A stretch of DNA of 64,000 bases from Porites lobata (Eukaryota > Cnidaria > Anthozoa > Scleractinia > Poritidae). The translations under genes and the position numbers were made by a program. The notes below the pieces were generated by a model. The model made no database searches. It saw nothing but the letters and a program-made list of their open reading frames with translations, and had not been told where the DNA came from. This document shows, piece after piece, positions 1 through 11,871 of this stretch; position 1 is the first letter of the stretch, and every line of letters starts with the position of its first letter. The stretch is from NCBI GenBank assembly GCA_942486035.1, contig CALNXK010000042.1:2501001-2565000 (forward strand), written 5' to 3'.

Positions 1-1279
1 ATTCAGCGTCTAATTGCTCAGTTTGCGAGATATGGAATACCCAAGAGTTTGCGGATTGTCAAAAGCCCAAATTTAGTAGCCAACGAGATTGAGGATTATC
101 TAAAAGAAATGGGAGTTGAACACCCACATACAACCTCTCTGTGGCCAAGGGCCAATGGTGAGGTGGAAAGGCAGAATAGGACTCCATTGAAAGCTACTAA
201 AGTAGCCCATGCGGAGGGAAAAAATTGGAGGGAAGAATTAAACAAGTTTCTCTTAGCATACAGGTGCACACCCTACTCGAAAACGGGGAAGAGTCCGGCA
301 GAGTTGCTCTTTAGAAGACTACTAAACAGTAAAACGCCTGAGCTTATGGGTTTAGATGATGAGGACGCAGACACAACTGACCAAGAAGCCAGAGACCGTG
401 ACACCCAAAAGAAGAAGGCAAACAAGGACTATGTTGACAAAAAGTTCCATGGAAGAGAGCGAGACGTGCGAGAGGGAGACTGGGTTCTGTTGGAGCAGAA
501 GAGACAAAACAAGTTATCCTCGTCGTATGAGAAGGAGCCATATGAGGTAATGGCTTGGTACGGGGATCAAGTTGTGTTGATGTCGTCAAACAGAGGCGAG
601 TACCGGAGAAATATGCACAATATTAAACCTTTTAACATTCCAGACCATAAAAGGGCGGCGTCACAGTCAGAGCTTGGATCTGCGTCTGCAACAGGTGCGT
701 CTGCGTCAGCTACACAAGCTATGACACCAAAGTCGGGGACACCTATTACAACAACAGCACTACCAGAGATTCCAAGGATGTCTTTACCACCAGCAGCAGT
801 GGAAATACCCCCTAAGGTCCCAGTCTCGGGTGCTGAGCAGCCACCCCCTCTAAGGAGATCTGGAAGGGTTACCCCCTCTAAAGAGATCTGGAAGGGTTAC
901 CGAACGACAAAAAACTTGGAGCGATTATGTTTTGTATTAAGTCTAGTTTTTTCGAAAGATTCAGTCTTTCCATTGAACTCAGCTTTATTTATATTGCTAT
1001 TCGGCAAGGACTTGGTTGATTGCATTTTTGTATTCTAAGATTGTTTAAGTTGAAAGTAAATATATTGTTTGCGTAATTTTCATTGATGTAAGTGCATGTA
1101 CGAGTGAAGAGAGAATGTAGTGTACAGAGGTTGTAGTGCGTAGCGTACAGCGGTTGTACGCGCAGGACATAAGGGAACTGAACAGTGTGAGCGGGCGTAG
1201 ACTGAGTGAGTTGACTTGTTGTCGAGCAGAGCAGATTAACGAATAAAGCGTTCGGTTTTATTTGCCTTTGTGGCTGCTA
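1..1279 (+). pseudogene. Ty3/gypsy integrase remnant with element 3' end
   Basis: An open frame to 1038 carries the C-terminal part of a retrotransposon integrase: the HTTSLWPRANGEVER core (third catalytic acidic residue is the Glu of GEVER), a downstream region with REGDWVLLEQ, and a Pro/Ser/Thr-rich tail with PPPLRRSGR. The place where related integrases have the second catalytic Asp (normally in an RTDNGP-like string) reads RIVKSPN, so the core is dead. A non-coding 3' end with AATAAA at 1242-1247 follows and is shared with copies near 5.1 and 30.5 kb. The tail also carries a short internal duplication (CCCCTCTAA(A/G)GAGATCTGG, 843-891). The element is cut by the window edge. Confidence 0.85.
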
Positions 1280-1282
1280 ATA

Positions 1283-1830
1283 CTCTACATCACGGTTTTT
1301 GTACATTGCAACAACAACGACGTGACTAAGCGTCTAATTTCAAGATTTTTGTGAAAGACGTTAACCAGACGAAAGAAAGTAGTTGTCTTGTTAACGTCAT
1401 TTACAAAGCAAACACGTTTATAAACAATAGGGAGCTGAAGCAACGGCGACGACGCCAGTAACGACAACGAGAACGGCAAAAAAGCAATACTAATAGGCTT
1501 AGATTGGCAAAAAACAACTTTGCACGTGCATCACGCTTTTTGGCATCACTGGCATCACTGCAAGACTGCGACGTGAAAATGCGACTTTCTTTTTCTTTTC
1601 CCGAACTTAAATGAAGTCTTTTAGAATTAAACCCCAGAACAAATTTGTCAACTTTGACGAAATGAGGGACTTTGGTTGGAATAAGTGCGATAAAGTTTGA
1701 AGCAAATCGAATTCACTTTTAATGAGGTGGCGTTTTCGTAACTAATGCTGTATTTCTTGCCTAAGCTCACTACTGCTAAGTTAGAACGTCTAAGCCAAGA
1801 TACCAGTCATCATGACTAAGGCGCCAAAAA
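1283..1830. repeat. intronic MITE-like module (R1), copy
   Basis: Non-coding repeat found throughout the introns of the array. It starts near the CATCACGGTTTTTGTACATTGC string and ends near GACTAAGGCGCCAAAAAAGT. It includes an AAAGAAAGTAGTTGTC half-palindrome and an ATT-rich tail. No coding content is credible. Confidence 0.6.
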
Positions 1831-1882
1831 AGTGTACTACATAAAAGGATCATGCATTATCATAACCACACCAAACACTTAC

Positions 1883-2143
1883 GGGCGTACGCTCTTCGTT
1901 GGTTGTCATTGTCTCTTCTATTGTGTGAACAGTGATTTTAGCCTTCTGCTTATTTTCATCTTCCCTCGGAAATAGTGTCTGCTGACTTTCTTTTATGCTG
2001 TTCCTTGATATAGGAGCATCTTTTAATGTCTCTTCTCTGTCTTTGGCATCAGTTTCAACTCCTTGTTTATTTAGAATTTCGTTATTTCTACCATCTGTTG
2101 TTTTCATCACGGTTTGGGAATTTTCAGCTGAAGATTGCAGGAT
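1883..2143 (-). CDS. A exon (87 codons), class zeta
   Basis: Last A exon visible; the gene continues left of the window. It opens with ILQSSAEN after a TAG acceptor, where most copies have CAG|ACC (Thr), and closes ...NEERTP before GTACGC. Class markers are DAPISRNSIKESQQ and NEERTP, shared with the copy at 31243-31503. RNNEILNKQ is its own variant. Phase 0 on both sides, no stop. Confidence 0.75.
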
Positions 2144-2202
2144 CTATTAATTAGAAAATGTAATGTGCGTGGCTAAATCGACACGGTTAATGTTATATTA
2201 TT

Positions 2203-2292
2203 AAACCTTCTAAAATTTCATGCAAGAATAAAGTTTTGATGAAAAGCTATAAGACACGAAATTAGAGGAACGAAACTTTTGGGACACCCTGT
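2203..2292. repeat. mariner-like MITE, right-end remnant
   Basis: About 90 bp matching the right end of the element described at 34266-35265, ending CTTTTGGGACACCCTGT. It lies between two adjacent A exons, as the longer copies do elsewhere. Confidence 0.6.
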
Positions 2293-2335
2293 ATATAAAG
2301 GATCACGTAATTTCATAACCACACCAAACACTTAC

Positions 2336-2596
2336 GGGCGTGCGCTCTTTGTTAGTTGCCATTGCCTCTTCTGCTGTGTGAACAGTGATTTTAGCCTTCT
2401 CCTTATTTTCATCTTCCCTCAGAAATAGTGTCATCTGACTTCCTTTTATCTTGGTGCTTGATGTAGGTGCATATTTCAATGATTCTTCTCTGTATTCGAA
2501 ATCCGTTTCAACTCCTTGTTTATCTAGAATGTCTTTATCTCTACCATCTGTTGTTTTCATGACGGTTTGAAGATTTTCAGCTGAGGATTGTAGGGT
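2336..2596 (-). CDS. A exon (87 codons)
   Basis: CAG|ACC acceptor and GTAAGT donor, phase 0-0. Variants include DFEYREESLKYAP, GSQMTLFLRED and HTAEEAMATNKERTP. It most resembles the copy at 35310-35570. It pairs with the zeta exon downstream, only 192 bp away. Confidence 0.8.
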
Positions 2597-3012
2597 CTGT
2601 TCATAAAAAAGTTTAAGTTATTAAATATGTGTGGTTAAATTGACACAGTTTATGCTATATTATAGCGCTTCCTTTAAACCTCTCTGGTTAAACAATAGTA
2701 CTAAATAATTCTGGAAAGAAAGACCCGCTTTTTATTGCAGTCACAAGAAGAGGTACATGTTTCTGTGAATTCTTTTCACAAAGCTGAATTAAATGTCAAA
2801 GGGATCAAACTTGGTTAACGAAATTAACAAAGGAATTTAGTTGGCCCGTTCTAAGCCTAACTTACTTCTTTAGGCCTTAGTATGTTACTCTGAATAATTT
2901 AATGTATTATTAGTTTTATTTTTTCTTAAGTTCGTTAATAGAGCCCTAAACTGGTATAGGTAGAGGCTAATAAGAAAGTCAGATATTTCCCTTCATTAGT
3001 AGTGGAACTTAC

Positions 3013-3117
3013 TTGTCCTCCCGAATTTGCGATGATTATTCTGGTCTCAGTCACCGTGTATCTGCCACTGTCTTCTCCTGAATACGATTTTAACTTAAGA
3101 AAGTCCTCTTGAGGGTC
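3013..3117 (-). CDS. B exon (35 codons)
   Basis: Acceptor TCCAG|GAC, donor CAA|GTAAGT, phase 0-0. It encodes DPQEDFLKLK, a Ser/Gly/Glu turn, RYTVTETRIIIANSGGQ. It feeds the A exon at 2336-2596. Confidence 0.75.
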
Positions 3118-3769
3118 CTGGAGTTAAAATTAGAACACGCTTTTAGAGACAGACGAAATATCGCAGGCGCGTGATTGTAGGATGCTTACATGGTTAACTT
3201 ACTTCTCAACGTGCAACTCTATCGTTTTCGAACTTCTTAATAAGGACTTTAAGATTCAACGACGCGACGGCAACGAGAACGACGATTAAAAAGTGAATTT
3301 GCGTTCTTTCAGTCTTTATGGGAATTATTCCTACCCACTTATTCTGTCAAATGTAGGCAAACCCTCCTGGAATTGAATTCTTAGAGACCATATCCAAGTT
3401 CAAAATGAGAAAAAAAATTTCGTCCTTGCCTGTTTTTTTTTTCTCTATAAAACGCGAAATTAGGCATTTTAACGTGGTATTCGTGCAAAAACGGGAAAGA
3501 AATGTACAAAAAAGCGTGATGCACGTGCAAAGTTGTTGTCATTGCTTATTGAGCCTTTTGATTTTTTTTACGTTTTCGTTGCCGTCGGAGTCGTTGGTAG
3601 TGTGGACGCAAATCAATCGATGTGTTGTCGATGCCAACGAAACGCATACTTTTAATTTTTGAAAACGGAGTAGTGTGGACAGGGCCTTAGATTAACAAAA
3701 CAAGAAGTTTGCACGTGCCATTTCGGTGAAAATTACTCCTATGCCTCAGCGACCATGAGAAGATTTATA

Positions 3770-5125
3770 TATAGGGTCCGCTTCCGTCAGGGGAGAATCT
3801 GTCAGGCCTAATGGATTATCACAGCAGGTGGATAGAGGCTGACGTTGTCAGGGCAACCACGAGCAAAATAATTATTCAGCGTGTAATTTCTCCGTTTGCG
3901 AGATATGGAATACCCAAGGGTTTGTGGATTTTCAATAGCCCAAATTTAATGGCCAACGAGATTGAGGATTATCTCAAAGAAATGGGAGTTGAGCACCCAC
4001 ATACAACCTCTCTGTAGCCAAGGGCCAATGGTGAGGTGGAAAGGCAGAATAGGACACCATTGAAAGCTATCAGAGCAGCCCACGCGGAGGGGAAAAATTG
4101 GAGGGAAGAATTAAACAAGTTTCTGTTGCCAAACAGGTTCATACCCTACTCGACAACGGGGAAGGGTCCGGCAGAGTTGCTCTTTAGAAGAGTGCTAAGT
4201 AGTAAAATGCTTGAGCTGATGGGTTTAGATGATGAGAAAGAAGACATAACTGACCAAGGAGCCAGAGACCGTGACACCGAAAAGAAGCAAGCAAACAAGG
4301 ACTATGTAGAGAAAAGGTTCCATACAAGAGCGCAAGGCGTGCGAGAGGGAGACTGGGTTCTGTTGGAGCAGAAGAGACAAAACAAGTCATCGTCATCGTG
4401 TGAGAAGGAGCCATATGAGCTGATGGCTCGGTACGGAGATCAAGTTGTTTTGAGGTCGTCAAACGGAGGGGAGTACAGGAAAAATATGCACCATAGTAAA
4501 GCCTTTAATATTCCAGACCATGAAAGGGCGGCGTCAAAGTCAGAGCTCTGATCTGCGTCTGCAACAGCTGCGTCTGCATCAGCTATACAGGCTACGGCAC
4601 CAACGCCGGGGACACCTATTACAACAACAGCACCAACAGAGATTCCAAGGATGTCTTTACCACCAGCAGCAGTGGAAATACCCCGTAAGGTCCCAGTCTC
4701 GGGTGCTGAGCAGCCACCCCCTCTAAGGAGATCTGGAAGGGTTACCGAACGACAAAAAACTTGGAGCGATTATGTTTTGTATTAAGTCTAGTTTTTTCGA
4801 AAGATTCAGTGTTTCCTTTCAACTTAGCTATATTTATATTGTCATTTCCCAAAGACTTGGTTGATTGCATTTTTGTATTCTAAGATTGTTTAAGTTGAAA
4901 GTAAATATATTGTTTGCGTAATTTTCATTGATGTAAGTGTATGTACGAATGAAGAGAGAATGTAGTATACAGAGGTTGTAGTGCATAGCGTACAGCGGTT
5001 CTACGCGCAGAACATACGAGAACTGAACAGTGTGAGCGGGCGTAGACTGAGTGAGATGACTTGGTGTCGAGCAGAGCAGATGAACGAATAAAGCGTTCGG
5101 TTTTATTTGCCTTTGTGGCTGTTAA
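3770..5125 (+). pseudogene. second Ty3/gypsy integrase remnant
   Basis: Truncated at its 5' side but reaching the DYHSRW string with the first catalytic Asp. The second Asp is missing (IFNSPN at the expected place). A TAG at 4015-4017 falls inside TTSL*PRANGEVER, splitting the frame, and another stop (TGA, 4549-4551) follows KSEL. The 3' end with AATAAA matches that of the fragment at 1-1279. A 460 bp MITE sits in the final TTAA, after which the same junction sequence TTAATACTCTACATCAC resumes at 5586. Clearly inactive. Confidence 0.85.
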
Positions 5126-5585
5126 GTAATGATCCAGGTAAGAAGGGAAGCAATTTTTTTTGTTGTGGCGCAATACGCTTTCCTCACATAGAAATGTTTT
5201 CATTTTTACGCAGAGAATGCATAAATCTACAAAAAGGCTGTTTACGAAAGAAAATGTATTTAAACTCCACTTTTAAAGGGTGTATTTTTGTGTTAAAACA
5301 TTTCGACCAATCACAAGAGTTGCAAACAATGGCCAAGAAATGTTCACAATTTTACATGATCCGCACATACGATTTCTGTGTTACTTAGACTCAGACGAGA
5401 TTTTGTTATAAGGAAGTTGGATAGAAAAAAAGGGATTAATATACATGCTGCGTTGCGAAGATTTCGTAAAATTTGGTGTTTAACCCAATCAGAACCTTAG
5501 TAGAGACAATAGTAAAGTTAGCACCTTTTTGCATTCCGACGTGTTCACTGCGTTTTGGTCCTTTCCTTCTTATCTGGACCATTAC
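5126..5585. mobile_element. TTAA-flanked MITE inside gypsy end
   Basis: Imperfect terminal inverted repeats (GTAATGATCCAGGTAAGAAG versus GTAATGGTCCAGATAAGAAG) are flanked by TTAA at 5122-5125 and 5586-5589. The other two copies of this gypsy 3' end have the uninterrupted site, so insertion came after the gypsy end. TTAA targets are typical of piggyBac or Kolobok-type elements; no transposase is present. Confidence 0.8.
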
Positions 5586-6253
5586 TTAATACTCTACATC
5601 ACGGTTTTTTGAACATTGCAACAACAACGACGTGACTAAGCGTCTAATTTCATGGTTTTTGAGAAAGACGTCAACCAGACAACTACTTTCTTTCAAAGAA
5701 AGTAATTGTCTTGTTAACGCTATTTACAAAGCAAACACGTTTATGAACAATAAGGAGCTTAAGAAACAACGACGACAATAGCAACAGCAACATGAACGGC
5801 AAAAAAGCAATACTCACAGGCTTAGATTGGCAAAAAAACAACTTTACACGTGCATCACGCTTTTTTGTACATTTCTTTGCCATCAGTGCAAGACTGCGAC
5901 AAGAAAATGGGGAGAACGTCAAGGCAAGACAAGGACTTTCTTTTTCTTTTCCTGAACTTCGATAAAGTCTTTAAGAATTAAACCCCAGAACAAATTTGCC
6001 AACATTTGACGAAATGAAGGAGTTCGGTTGGAATAAGTGCGACAAAGTTTGAAGCAAATCAAATTCACTTTTAATAAGGTGGCGTTTTCGTAACTAATGC
6101 AGTCTTTGTTGCTTAAGCTCAGTATTGCTAAGTTAGGACGTCTGACTCAAGATACCAGTCAAAAGTAAAGGGAAGTAACAACATGACTAAAGCGCCAAAA
6201 AACTCTAGTATACAAAAGGATGACGCATTATCATAAGCACACCAAATACTTAC

Positions 6254-6514
6254 GGGCGTGGGCTCTTTGTTAGTTGCCATTGCCTCTTCTGTTGTGTGAA
6301 CAGTAATTTTAGCTTCCTGCTTGTTTTCATCTTCCCTCAGAAATAGTGTCTGCTGACTTCCTTTTATGCTGTTGCTTAGTGTTGGTGCATCTTTCAGTGA
6401 CTCTTCTCTGTATTTGAAATCTGTTTCAACTCCTTGTTTATCTTGAATGTCTTTATCTCTACCATCTGTTGTTTTCATGACGGTTTGGGAACATTCAACT
6501 GAAGATTGTAGGGT
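6254..6514 (-). CDS. A exon (87 codons), class alpha
   Basis: Phase 0-0. Alpha markers: DKDIQDKQ, FKYREESLKDAPT, KGSQQTLFLRED, QEAKITV. It ends NKEPTP (Arg to Pro) before GTAAGT. Sister copies at 14876-15136 and 28094-28354. Confidence 0.8.
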
Positions 6515-6654
6515 CTGTTGATTACAAAATGTAAGTTATAAAATGTCTGTGGCTAAATTGACACAGTTAATGTTAAATTATTACTCTTACTTCAAACATC
6601 TCAGGTTAAACAATAGTACCAAAATATTCTGGAAAGGAAGATCTACTTTTTATT

Positions 6655-7543
6655 TAATATTTTATACTTGTTGTACCATCATCTCCAATATTCGATTTGT
6701 GTAGTTTTGCGCCGAAGGTGCGGATACGCGAGTACATTTTCCCGCCAATTATTTTTTGTATTTTGTAGCCCGATTTTGTCACACTCCTTCCTTCTTTTTT
6801 GAGAATATTATGAAAGAAAAAACCTCTAAACGCAAAAAAGTTCAGCTGCGTGACAGCATAAGCATGCTTACTTCGATTTACTGGCTTATCAGTAGAAATA
6901 ACTGATTCAAAAAATGGAAAAATCCGAATTTTCGGTGGTAAAATGGTCATCGAGAAATAAAGGTTTTAAAGACAAAAAAGAAAGAGAAGACTGACAGTCT
7001 GGAATAAAGCGGCTAAAATAGTTTTGAAATAGCTGTCACAATAGTTAGGAAGCCATGTCTAAAGCATTTTCATGGAAAGCAAAGGTTATAGGCCCCAGAG
7101 ATGGCAACAAAACCTCTACTTAGACTGCAAAACAACGATGAGCTCGTCTAAAATTTGTAAAGGAGTGAAAAAGCGTTACTCTGAATAGGGGCTGGGATCA
7201 TTATCTTTTTTGGATGCATGCTTAAGGTATATTTCTCCAGCTGCCTAAACGCCTAAACTAAAAAAAAAAGTTGTTTCGGGGGGGGGGGGGGGGGTTCAAT
7301 GTGGAGAAGTGGCTTCCGCTTCAAATAGTGTCATCTTTGGATCTTCATGCAGTATCCCACTCCATGCTGCAATGAACATAGAATGTGATAAAATGACAAA
7401 GGGGGGATGCTCTTTACTAAAATTCTAACTATATGCACTCCATAGAGCAATAAAAACCTTCTAAAATTTCGTGTAAGAATAATGTTTTCATCAAAAGTTC
7501 TAACACATGAAATTAGAGGAACGAAACTTTTGGGACACCCTGT
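6655..7543. repeat. mariner-like MITE, left-truncated copy
   Basis: Lies between the alpha and beta A exons. The right end reads CTTTTGGGACACCCTGT; the left terminal repeat is absent. A 17-base G run is at about 7278-7294. A reading frame with SPPKIRIFPFF is open in several copies but is a by-product of the shared sequence, with no recognised domain. Confidence 0.65.
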
Positions 7544-7587
7544 ATATAAAAGGATCACGTATTTTCATAACCACACCAAACACGTAC

Positions 7588-7848
7588 GGGCGTGCGCTCT
7601 TTGTTAGTTGTCATTGCCTCTTCTGTTATGTGAACAGTGTTTTTAGCCATCTGCTTATGTTCATCTTCCCTCAGAAATGGTGACTGCTGGCTTCCTTCTA
7701 TGTTGTTGCTTGGTGTAGGAGCATCTTTCACTGTCTCTTCTCTGTCTTTGCCATCCGTTTCAACTCCTTGTTTATCTAGAATGTCTTTATCTCTACCATC
7801 TGTTGTTTTCATGACCGTTTGAAGATTTTCAGCTGAGGATTGTAGGGT
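7588..7848 (-). CDS. A exon (87 codons), class beta
   Basis: Beta markers: DGKDREET, NNIEGSQQ. Private changes are QSPFLRED and HITEEAM. Acceptor TTACAG, donor GTACGT (also used by the beta copy at 29412). Phase 0-0, open. Confidence 0.8.
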
Positions 7849-8204
7849 CTGTAATTTAAAAAAATTTAAGTTATTAAATATGTGTGGCTAAATTGACACA
7901 GTTTATGCTGTATTATTACGCTTCCTTTGGACATCTCAGGTTAAACAATAGTATCAAAACATTCTGGAAAAGAAGACCTGCTTTTTATTCCAGTCGCAAG
8001 CAGAGGCACATGTTTCTGTGAATTCTTTTCACAATCCTGAATTAAATATTAAAGGGATCGAACTTGAAGTTTACAAAGGAATTCAGTTGGCCTGTTCTAC
8101 GTCTAACTTGATTCGTTAGGCCTTAGTATGGTACTCGAATCTTTTCTATATAGAAGCTGATAAGAAATTCAGAATATTTCCTCCTCATTAGTAGTGTAAC
8201 TAAC

Positions 8205-8309
8205 TTTTCCTCCTGAATTTGTGATGATTCGTCTGGTCTGAGTCACTGTGTATCCGCTACCCTCTTCTCCTGAAGCCGAATTTAACTTAAGAAAGTCTTC
8301 TTTAGGGTC
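8205..8309 (-). CDS. B exon (35 codons)
   Basis: Encodes DPKEDFLKLNSASGEE, then GYTVTQTRRIITNSGGK. It ends AAA|GTTAGT where most copies read CAA|GTAAGT or CAA|GTTAGT. Partner of the beta exon at 7588. Confidence 0.75.
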
Positions 8310-8889
8310 CTGGAAGAAACATTAGAATACGCCTTCAGAGACAGACGAAATATGGCAGGCGTGTGATTGTAGAATGCGCACATTCTTCAAGTTATTTCTC
8401 AAAGTGCAACTCTGTCGTTTTCGAACTTCTTAATGTGGCCAGTCGAAAACGCATCAAAACAGTAGTGTAGACCCAAATCAATCGACGCGTTGTGAATGAC
8501 AACAAAAAGGCATACTTTTGATAACGCATTAGTGTGGACAGATAATGTAAGATATTAAATGTAGGAACTGTGCGGCTTAATTGACACAGTGTAGGCTACA
8601 TCTCAGTTAAACTAAGGTCCCAAAACATTGAAAACCTGCTTTTTATTTAAGCCCGAGCAGATGCTTATGTTTCTGTGAATTCTTTTCACAACGCTGAATT
8701 AAATATCGAAGGGATCGAACTTGGTTAACGAAGTTAAGAAAGGAGTTGACTTGATCCTTTAGGTCTTAGTATGTTGCTCTGAATAGTTTAATGTATTATT
8801 AGTTTTATTTTTTCTTAATGGCTTTAGTAAAGCGAGAATCTGGTATACATAGAAACTGAAAACTGAAACTCATTAGTAGTGGAACTAAC

Positions 8890-9003
8890 TTGTTCTCCTG
8901 AATTTGTGATTATTTTCCTGGTCTCAGTCACCGTGTATCTGCAACTCTGTTCTCCTGAGATCTGTAAAGGCGGTTTTAACTTAAGAAAGTCCTCTCTAGG
9001 GTC
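8890..9003 (-). CDS. B exon (38 codons, QIS form)
   Basis: Three codons longer than the common form because of a PPLQISGEQ segment also seen at 18803 and 23643. It continues CRYTVTETRKIITNSGEQ. No A exon lies between it and the next B exon downstream; the gamma copy expected there is deleted near 8540. Confidence 0.75.
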
Positions 9004-9119
9004 CTGGAGGAAAATTTAGAATACACCTTCAGAGACAGAATAAATATCGCAGGCGCATGTTTCTAGGATGCGCTCATGCTTTAACTTACTTCTTAACGTG
9101 TAACCCTATCGTTTTTGAA

Positions 9120-9880
9120 CTTCTTAACAGGGAAAGTCGAAAACGCATCGAAACGGTAGTGTGGACACAAATCAATCGACTCGTTGTCGATGACAACAAA
9201 AACGCATACTTTTGAAAACGCATTTGTGGACAGGGCCTTCGATAAGAAAAATAACAGCTTTGCGCTTACATCACGATTTTTTGTACATTGCAACAACAAA
9301 GACGTGACTAAGTGCCTAATTTCACGGGTTTTGTGAAGGACGTGAAAAAGACAACTACTTTTTTTCAAAGAAAGTAGTTGTCTTCTTGAAGTCCTTTACA
9401 AAGCAAACACGTTTATAAACAATAGGGAGCTGAAGCAACGACGACGACGACATTAACGGCAACGAAAACAGAAAAAAAGCAATGCTAATAGGCTTAGATT
9501 GGAAACAAAACTTTGCACGTACATCAAACTTTTTTGTGCATTTCTTTGCTGTCAGTACAAGACTGCGACGTCAAAATACGGCCCAAGTTTACGCTTTGTG
9601 GAGAACGTCAACACAAGACAAAAACTTTCTTTTTCTTTTCCCGAAATTCGATACAGTCTAATTTGCCAAGATTTGAGGAATTGAAAGAGTTCGGTTGGAA
9701 TAAGTACGATAAAGTCTGAAGCAAATCGAATTCTCTTTTTATGATGTGGCGTTTTCGTAACCACCGTCGTCTTTGTTGCTTAAGCTCACTATTGCTAAGT
9801 TAGGACGTCTAATCCAGGATCAGTCAAAAGTAAAGGGAAGTAATAAGATGACTAAAGCGTCAAAAAAGTCTAGTGAAAGT
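9120..9880. repeat. intronic MITE-like module (R1), representative copy
   Basis: Contains a string typical of this family (GTGTGGAC...AATCAATCGACTCG...GACAACAAAAACGCATAC), a near-perfect palindrome around AACTACTTTTTTTCAAAGAAAGTAGTT at 9354-9381, and the tail GAGTTCGGTTGGAATAAGT. Full or partial copies: 1.28-1.83, 3.60-3.72, 5.59-6.22, 8.44-8.54, 13.02-13.38, 14.47-14.84, 17.07-18.08, 19.03-19.80, 22.65-22.97, 23.89-24.64, 27.66-28.05, 30.57-31.20, 32.39-33.06, 37.19-37.95, 42.33-43.17 and 44.05-44.55 kb. Short open frames inside it are not genes. Confidence 0.6.
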
Positions 9881-10161
9881 TAGTTTTACAGCTTGCGATT
9901 TGGGCAAGCTAAGGCTAGATATTCTAGCGCTAACGTCATTTCTACTAGCTTAAAAAAACTTTTCATAAGCAGAACTGATTTCACAGTTCTTCTGTAATTT
10001 GAATTCCTCAAAAAACTTCACTTGCCCGTCGGGCAAGTTAAGGACAAGACTCACTAGCCCGATAGCAAAATCCACTACCCCGGGCTATCGGACACTACTT
10101 TCTTTGATCCTGTCATATACTAAAAGGATAACGCATTATCATAACCACACCAAACACTTAC

Positions 10162-10422
10162 AGGCGTGCGCTCTTTGGTAGTTGTCATTGCCTCTTCTAT
10201 TGTGTGAACAGTGATTTTAGCCTGCTGCTCATTTTCATCTTCCCTCGAAAATATTGTCTCCTGACTTTCTCTTATGCTGTTACTTGATTGAAGTGTATCT
10301 TTCAATGTCTCTTTTCTGTCTTTGGCATCCGTTTCAACTCCTTGTTTATCTAGAATGTCGTTATCTCTACCATCTGTTGTTTTCATGACGGTTTGGAGAT
10401 TTTCAGCTGAAGATTGTAGGGT
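10162..10422 (-). CDS. A exon (87 codons), class delta
   Basis: Delta markers: DNDILDKQ, AKDRKETLKDTLQSSN, RESQET. Donor is CCT|GTAAGT, where other classes have CCC. The reading frame is open upstream of the CAACAG acceptor into the neighbouring repeat, giving a 163-codon frame from an ATG at 10611; splicing at the normal acceptor is still the simpler reading. Confidence 0.8.
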
Positions 10423-10434
10423 CTGTTGATTAAA

Positions 10435-10685
10435 AAAATTAAAAAGAGGTTGAGTTTGATCGTCCGGGTGAATGTAGTCTTGAATAGGATTGTTGTTGTT
10501 GACAGTGACTGACGTTTCGACCACCTGTGCGGTAGTCATCTTCAGAGTCAAAGTGAATTGCATCACGTCAGTTGATGGTATTATACTCTGGTTATAGATC
10601 TGATTGGTCAATTACGTCGCGATGTTATTGGTCGTCTGTCAGTTAAGCCGTGGTGTTATTGGCTATGAAGACTCGTAATCAGTTT
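10435..10685 (-). repeat. dispersed repeat next to delta A exon
   Basis: About 250 bp, on the minus strand containing CTGAAGATGACTACCGCACA and a GTCAGTCACTGTCAACAAC string. Near-identical copies sit at the same place beside the delta exons at 20029 and 24707, and a fourth, in the opposite orientation, is at about 52455-52690. Family not named. Confidence 0.65.
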
Positions 10686-10892
10686 TAAAAAAATTAAGTT
10701 ATTAAATGTGTGTGGCTAATGTGACACAGTTTATGCTACATTATTACGCTTCCTTTAAACATCTCTGGTTAAACAAGAGCACTAAATCATTCTGGAAAGA
10801 AAGGCCTGCTTTTTATTCCAGTCACAAGATTCTTTACGATTGATTCTTTACGCCTTAGTATGTTACTCTGAATAGTTTAGTATGTTATTCTG

Positions 10893-11827
10893 AAAAGTTG
10901 TGTCTTTCAATGCGATTTAACATTTTATACTTGTTGTGCCACCTTGTGACTCTAATATTCGATTTATGTGATTCGGCTTTAAAGGTGCGCGTGCGCAAAT
11001 ACATTTTCCCGCCACATATTTTTTGTATTGTGTAGCCCGATTTTCTCAAACTCCTTCCTTTTTTTTGTTTGAGAATATCATGAAAGGAAAAAACCTCTAA
11101 AAGCCAAAACGTTCAGCTGCGTGACAGCATAAGCATGTTTACTTCGATTTCCCGGCTTATCAGTAGACATAACTGATAAAAAAATGGAAAAATCCGAATT
11201 TTCGGTGGTGAAATGGTCGAGAAATGAATGTTTTGAAGACAAAAAAAAGAAGTTAAGACTCATAGTCCTTAATAAAGCGGCTAAAACAGTTTTGCAGAAG
11301 GTTAGATACAAAAGAGATAATTCGACAAGATAGCTGTCACAATAGTTAGCAAGGCATGTCTACAGCAGTTTCATGAAAAGCAAAGGTTAGAGGCCCCTGA
11401 GATGGCAACAAAACCTCTTTTTAGTCAGCAAAACAACGATGAGCTCGTCTCAAATTTGTAAAGGAGTACAAAAGCGTTACTCTGAATAGGGGATGGGATC
11501 ATTATCTTTTATGGATGAATCATTAAAGAATATTTTTGTAGCCGCCTAAACGCCTTGTTTCTGGGGAGCGGGGTGGGGTGTCAAAGTGGAGAAGTGGCTC
11601 CTCCTTAAAATAGAGTCATCTGTGGATCCTCATGCTGTATCCCACTCCACGCTGCAACGGCTACAGAATGTGATAAAATAACCAAGGGGGAATGCCCTTT
11701 ATCGAAATTCTAAATACATGCACTCCATAGAGCAATAAACACCTTCTAAAATTTCAAGCAAGAATAAAGTTTTGATCAAAAGCTATAACGCATGAATTTA
11801 GTGGAGCGAACTTTTGGGACAACCTGC
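10893..11827. repeat. mariner-like MITE copy
   Basis: Separates delta and epsilon A exons. Starts near AAAAGTTGTGTCTTTCAATG, ends CTTTTGGGACAACCTGC (terminal repeat diverged). Confidence 0.6.
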
Positions 11828-11871
11828 ATATAAAAGAATCAAGTATTTTTATAAGCACACCAAACACTTAC

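Noticed and set aside
6654..6950. Minus-strand frame with SPPKIRIFPFF repeated at seven loci, looking like a conserved small protein
   Set aside because: It lies inside the mariner-like MITE and copies are disrupted; conservation follows from copying of the element.
9499..9764. Overlapping short frames on both strands in the R1 module, recurring at other copies
   Set aside because: Frames on both strands of a repeat with variable lengths and no start or splice context.
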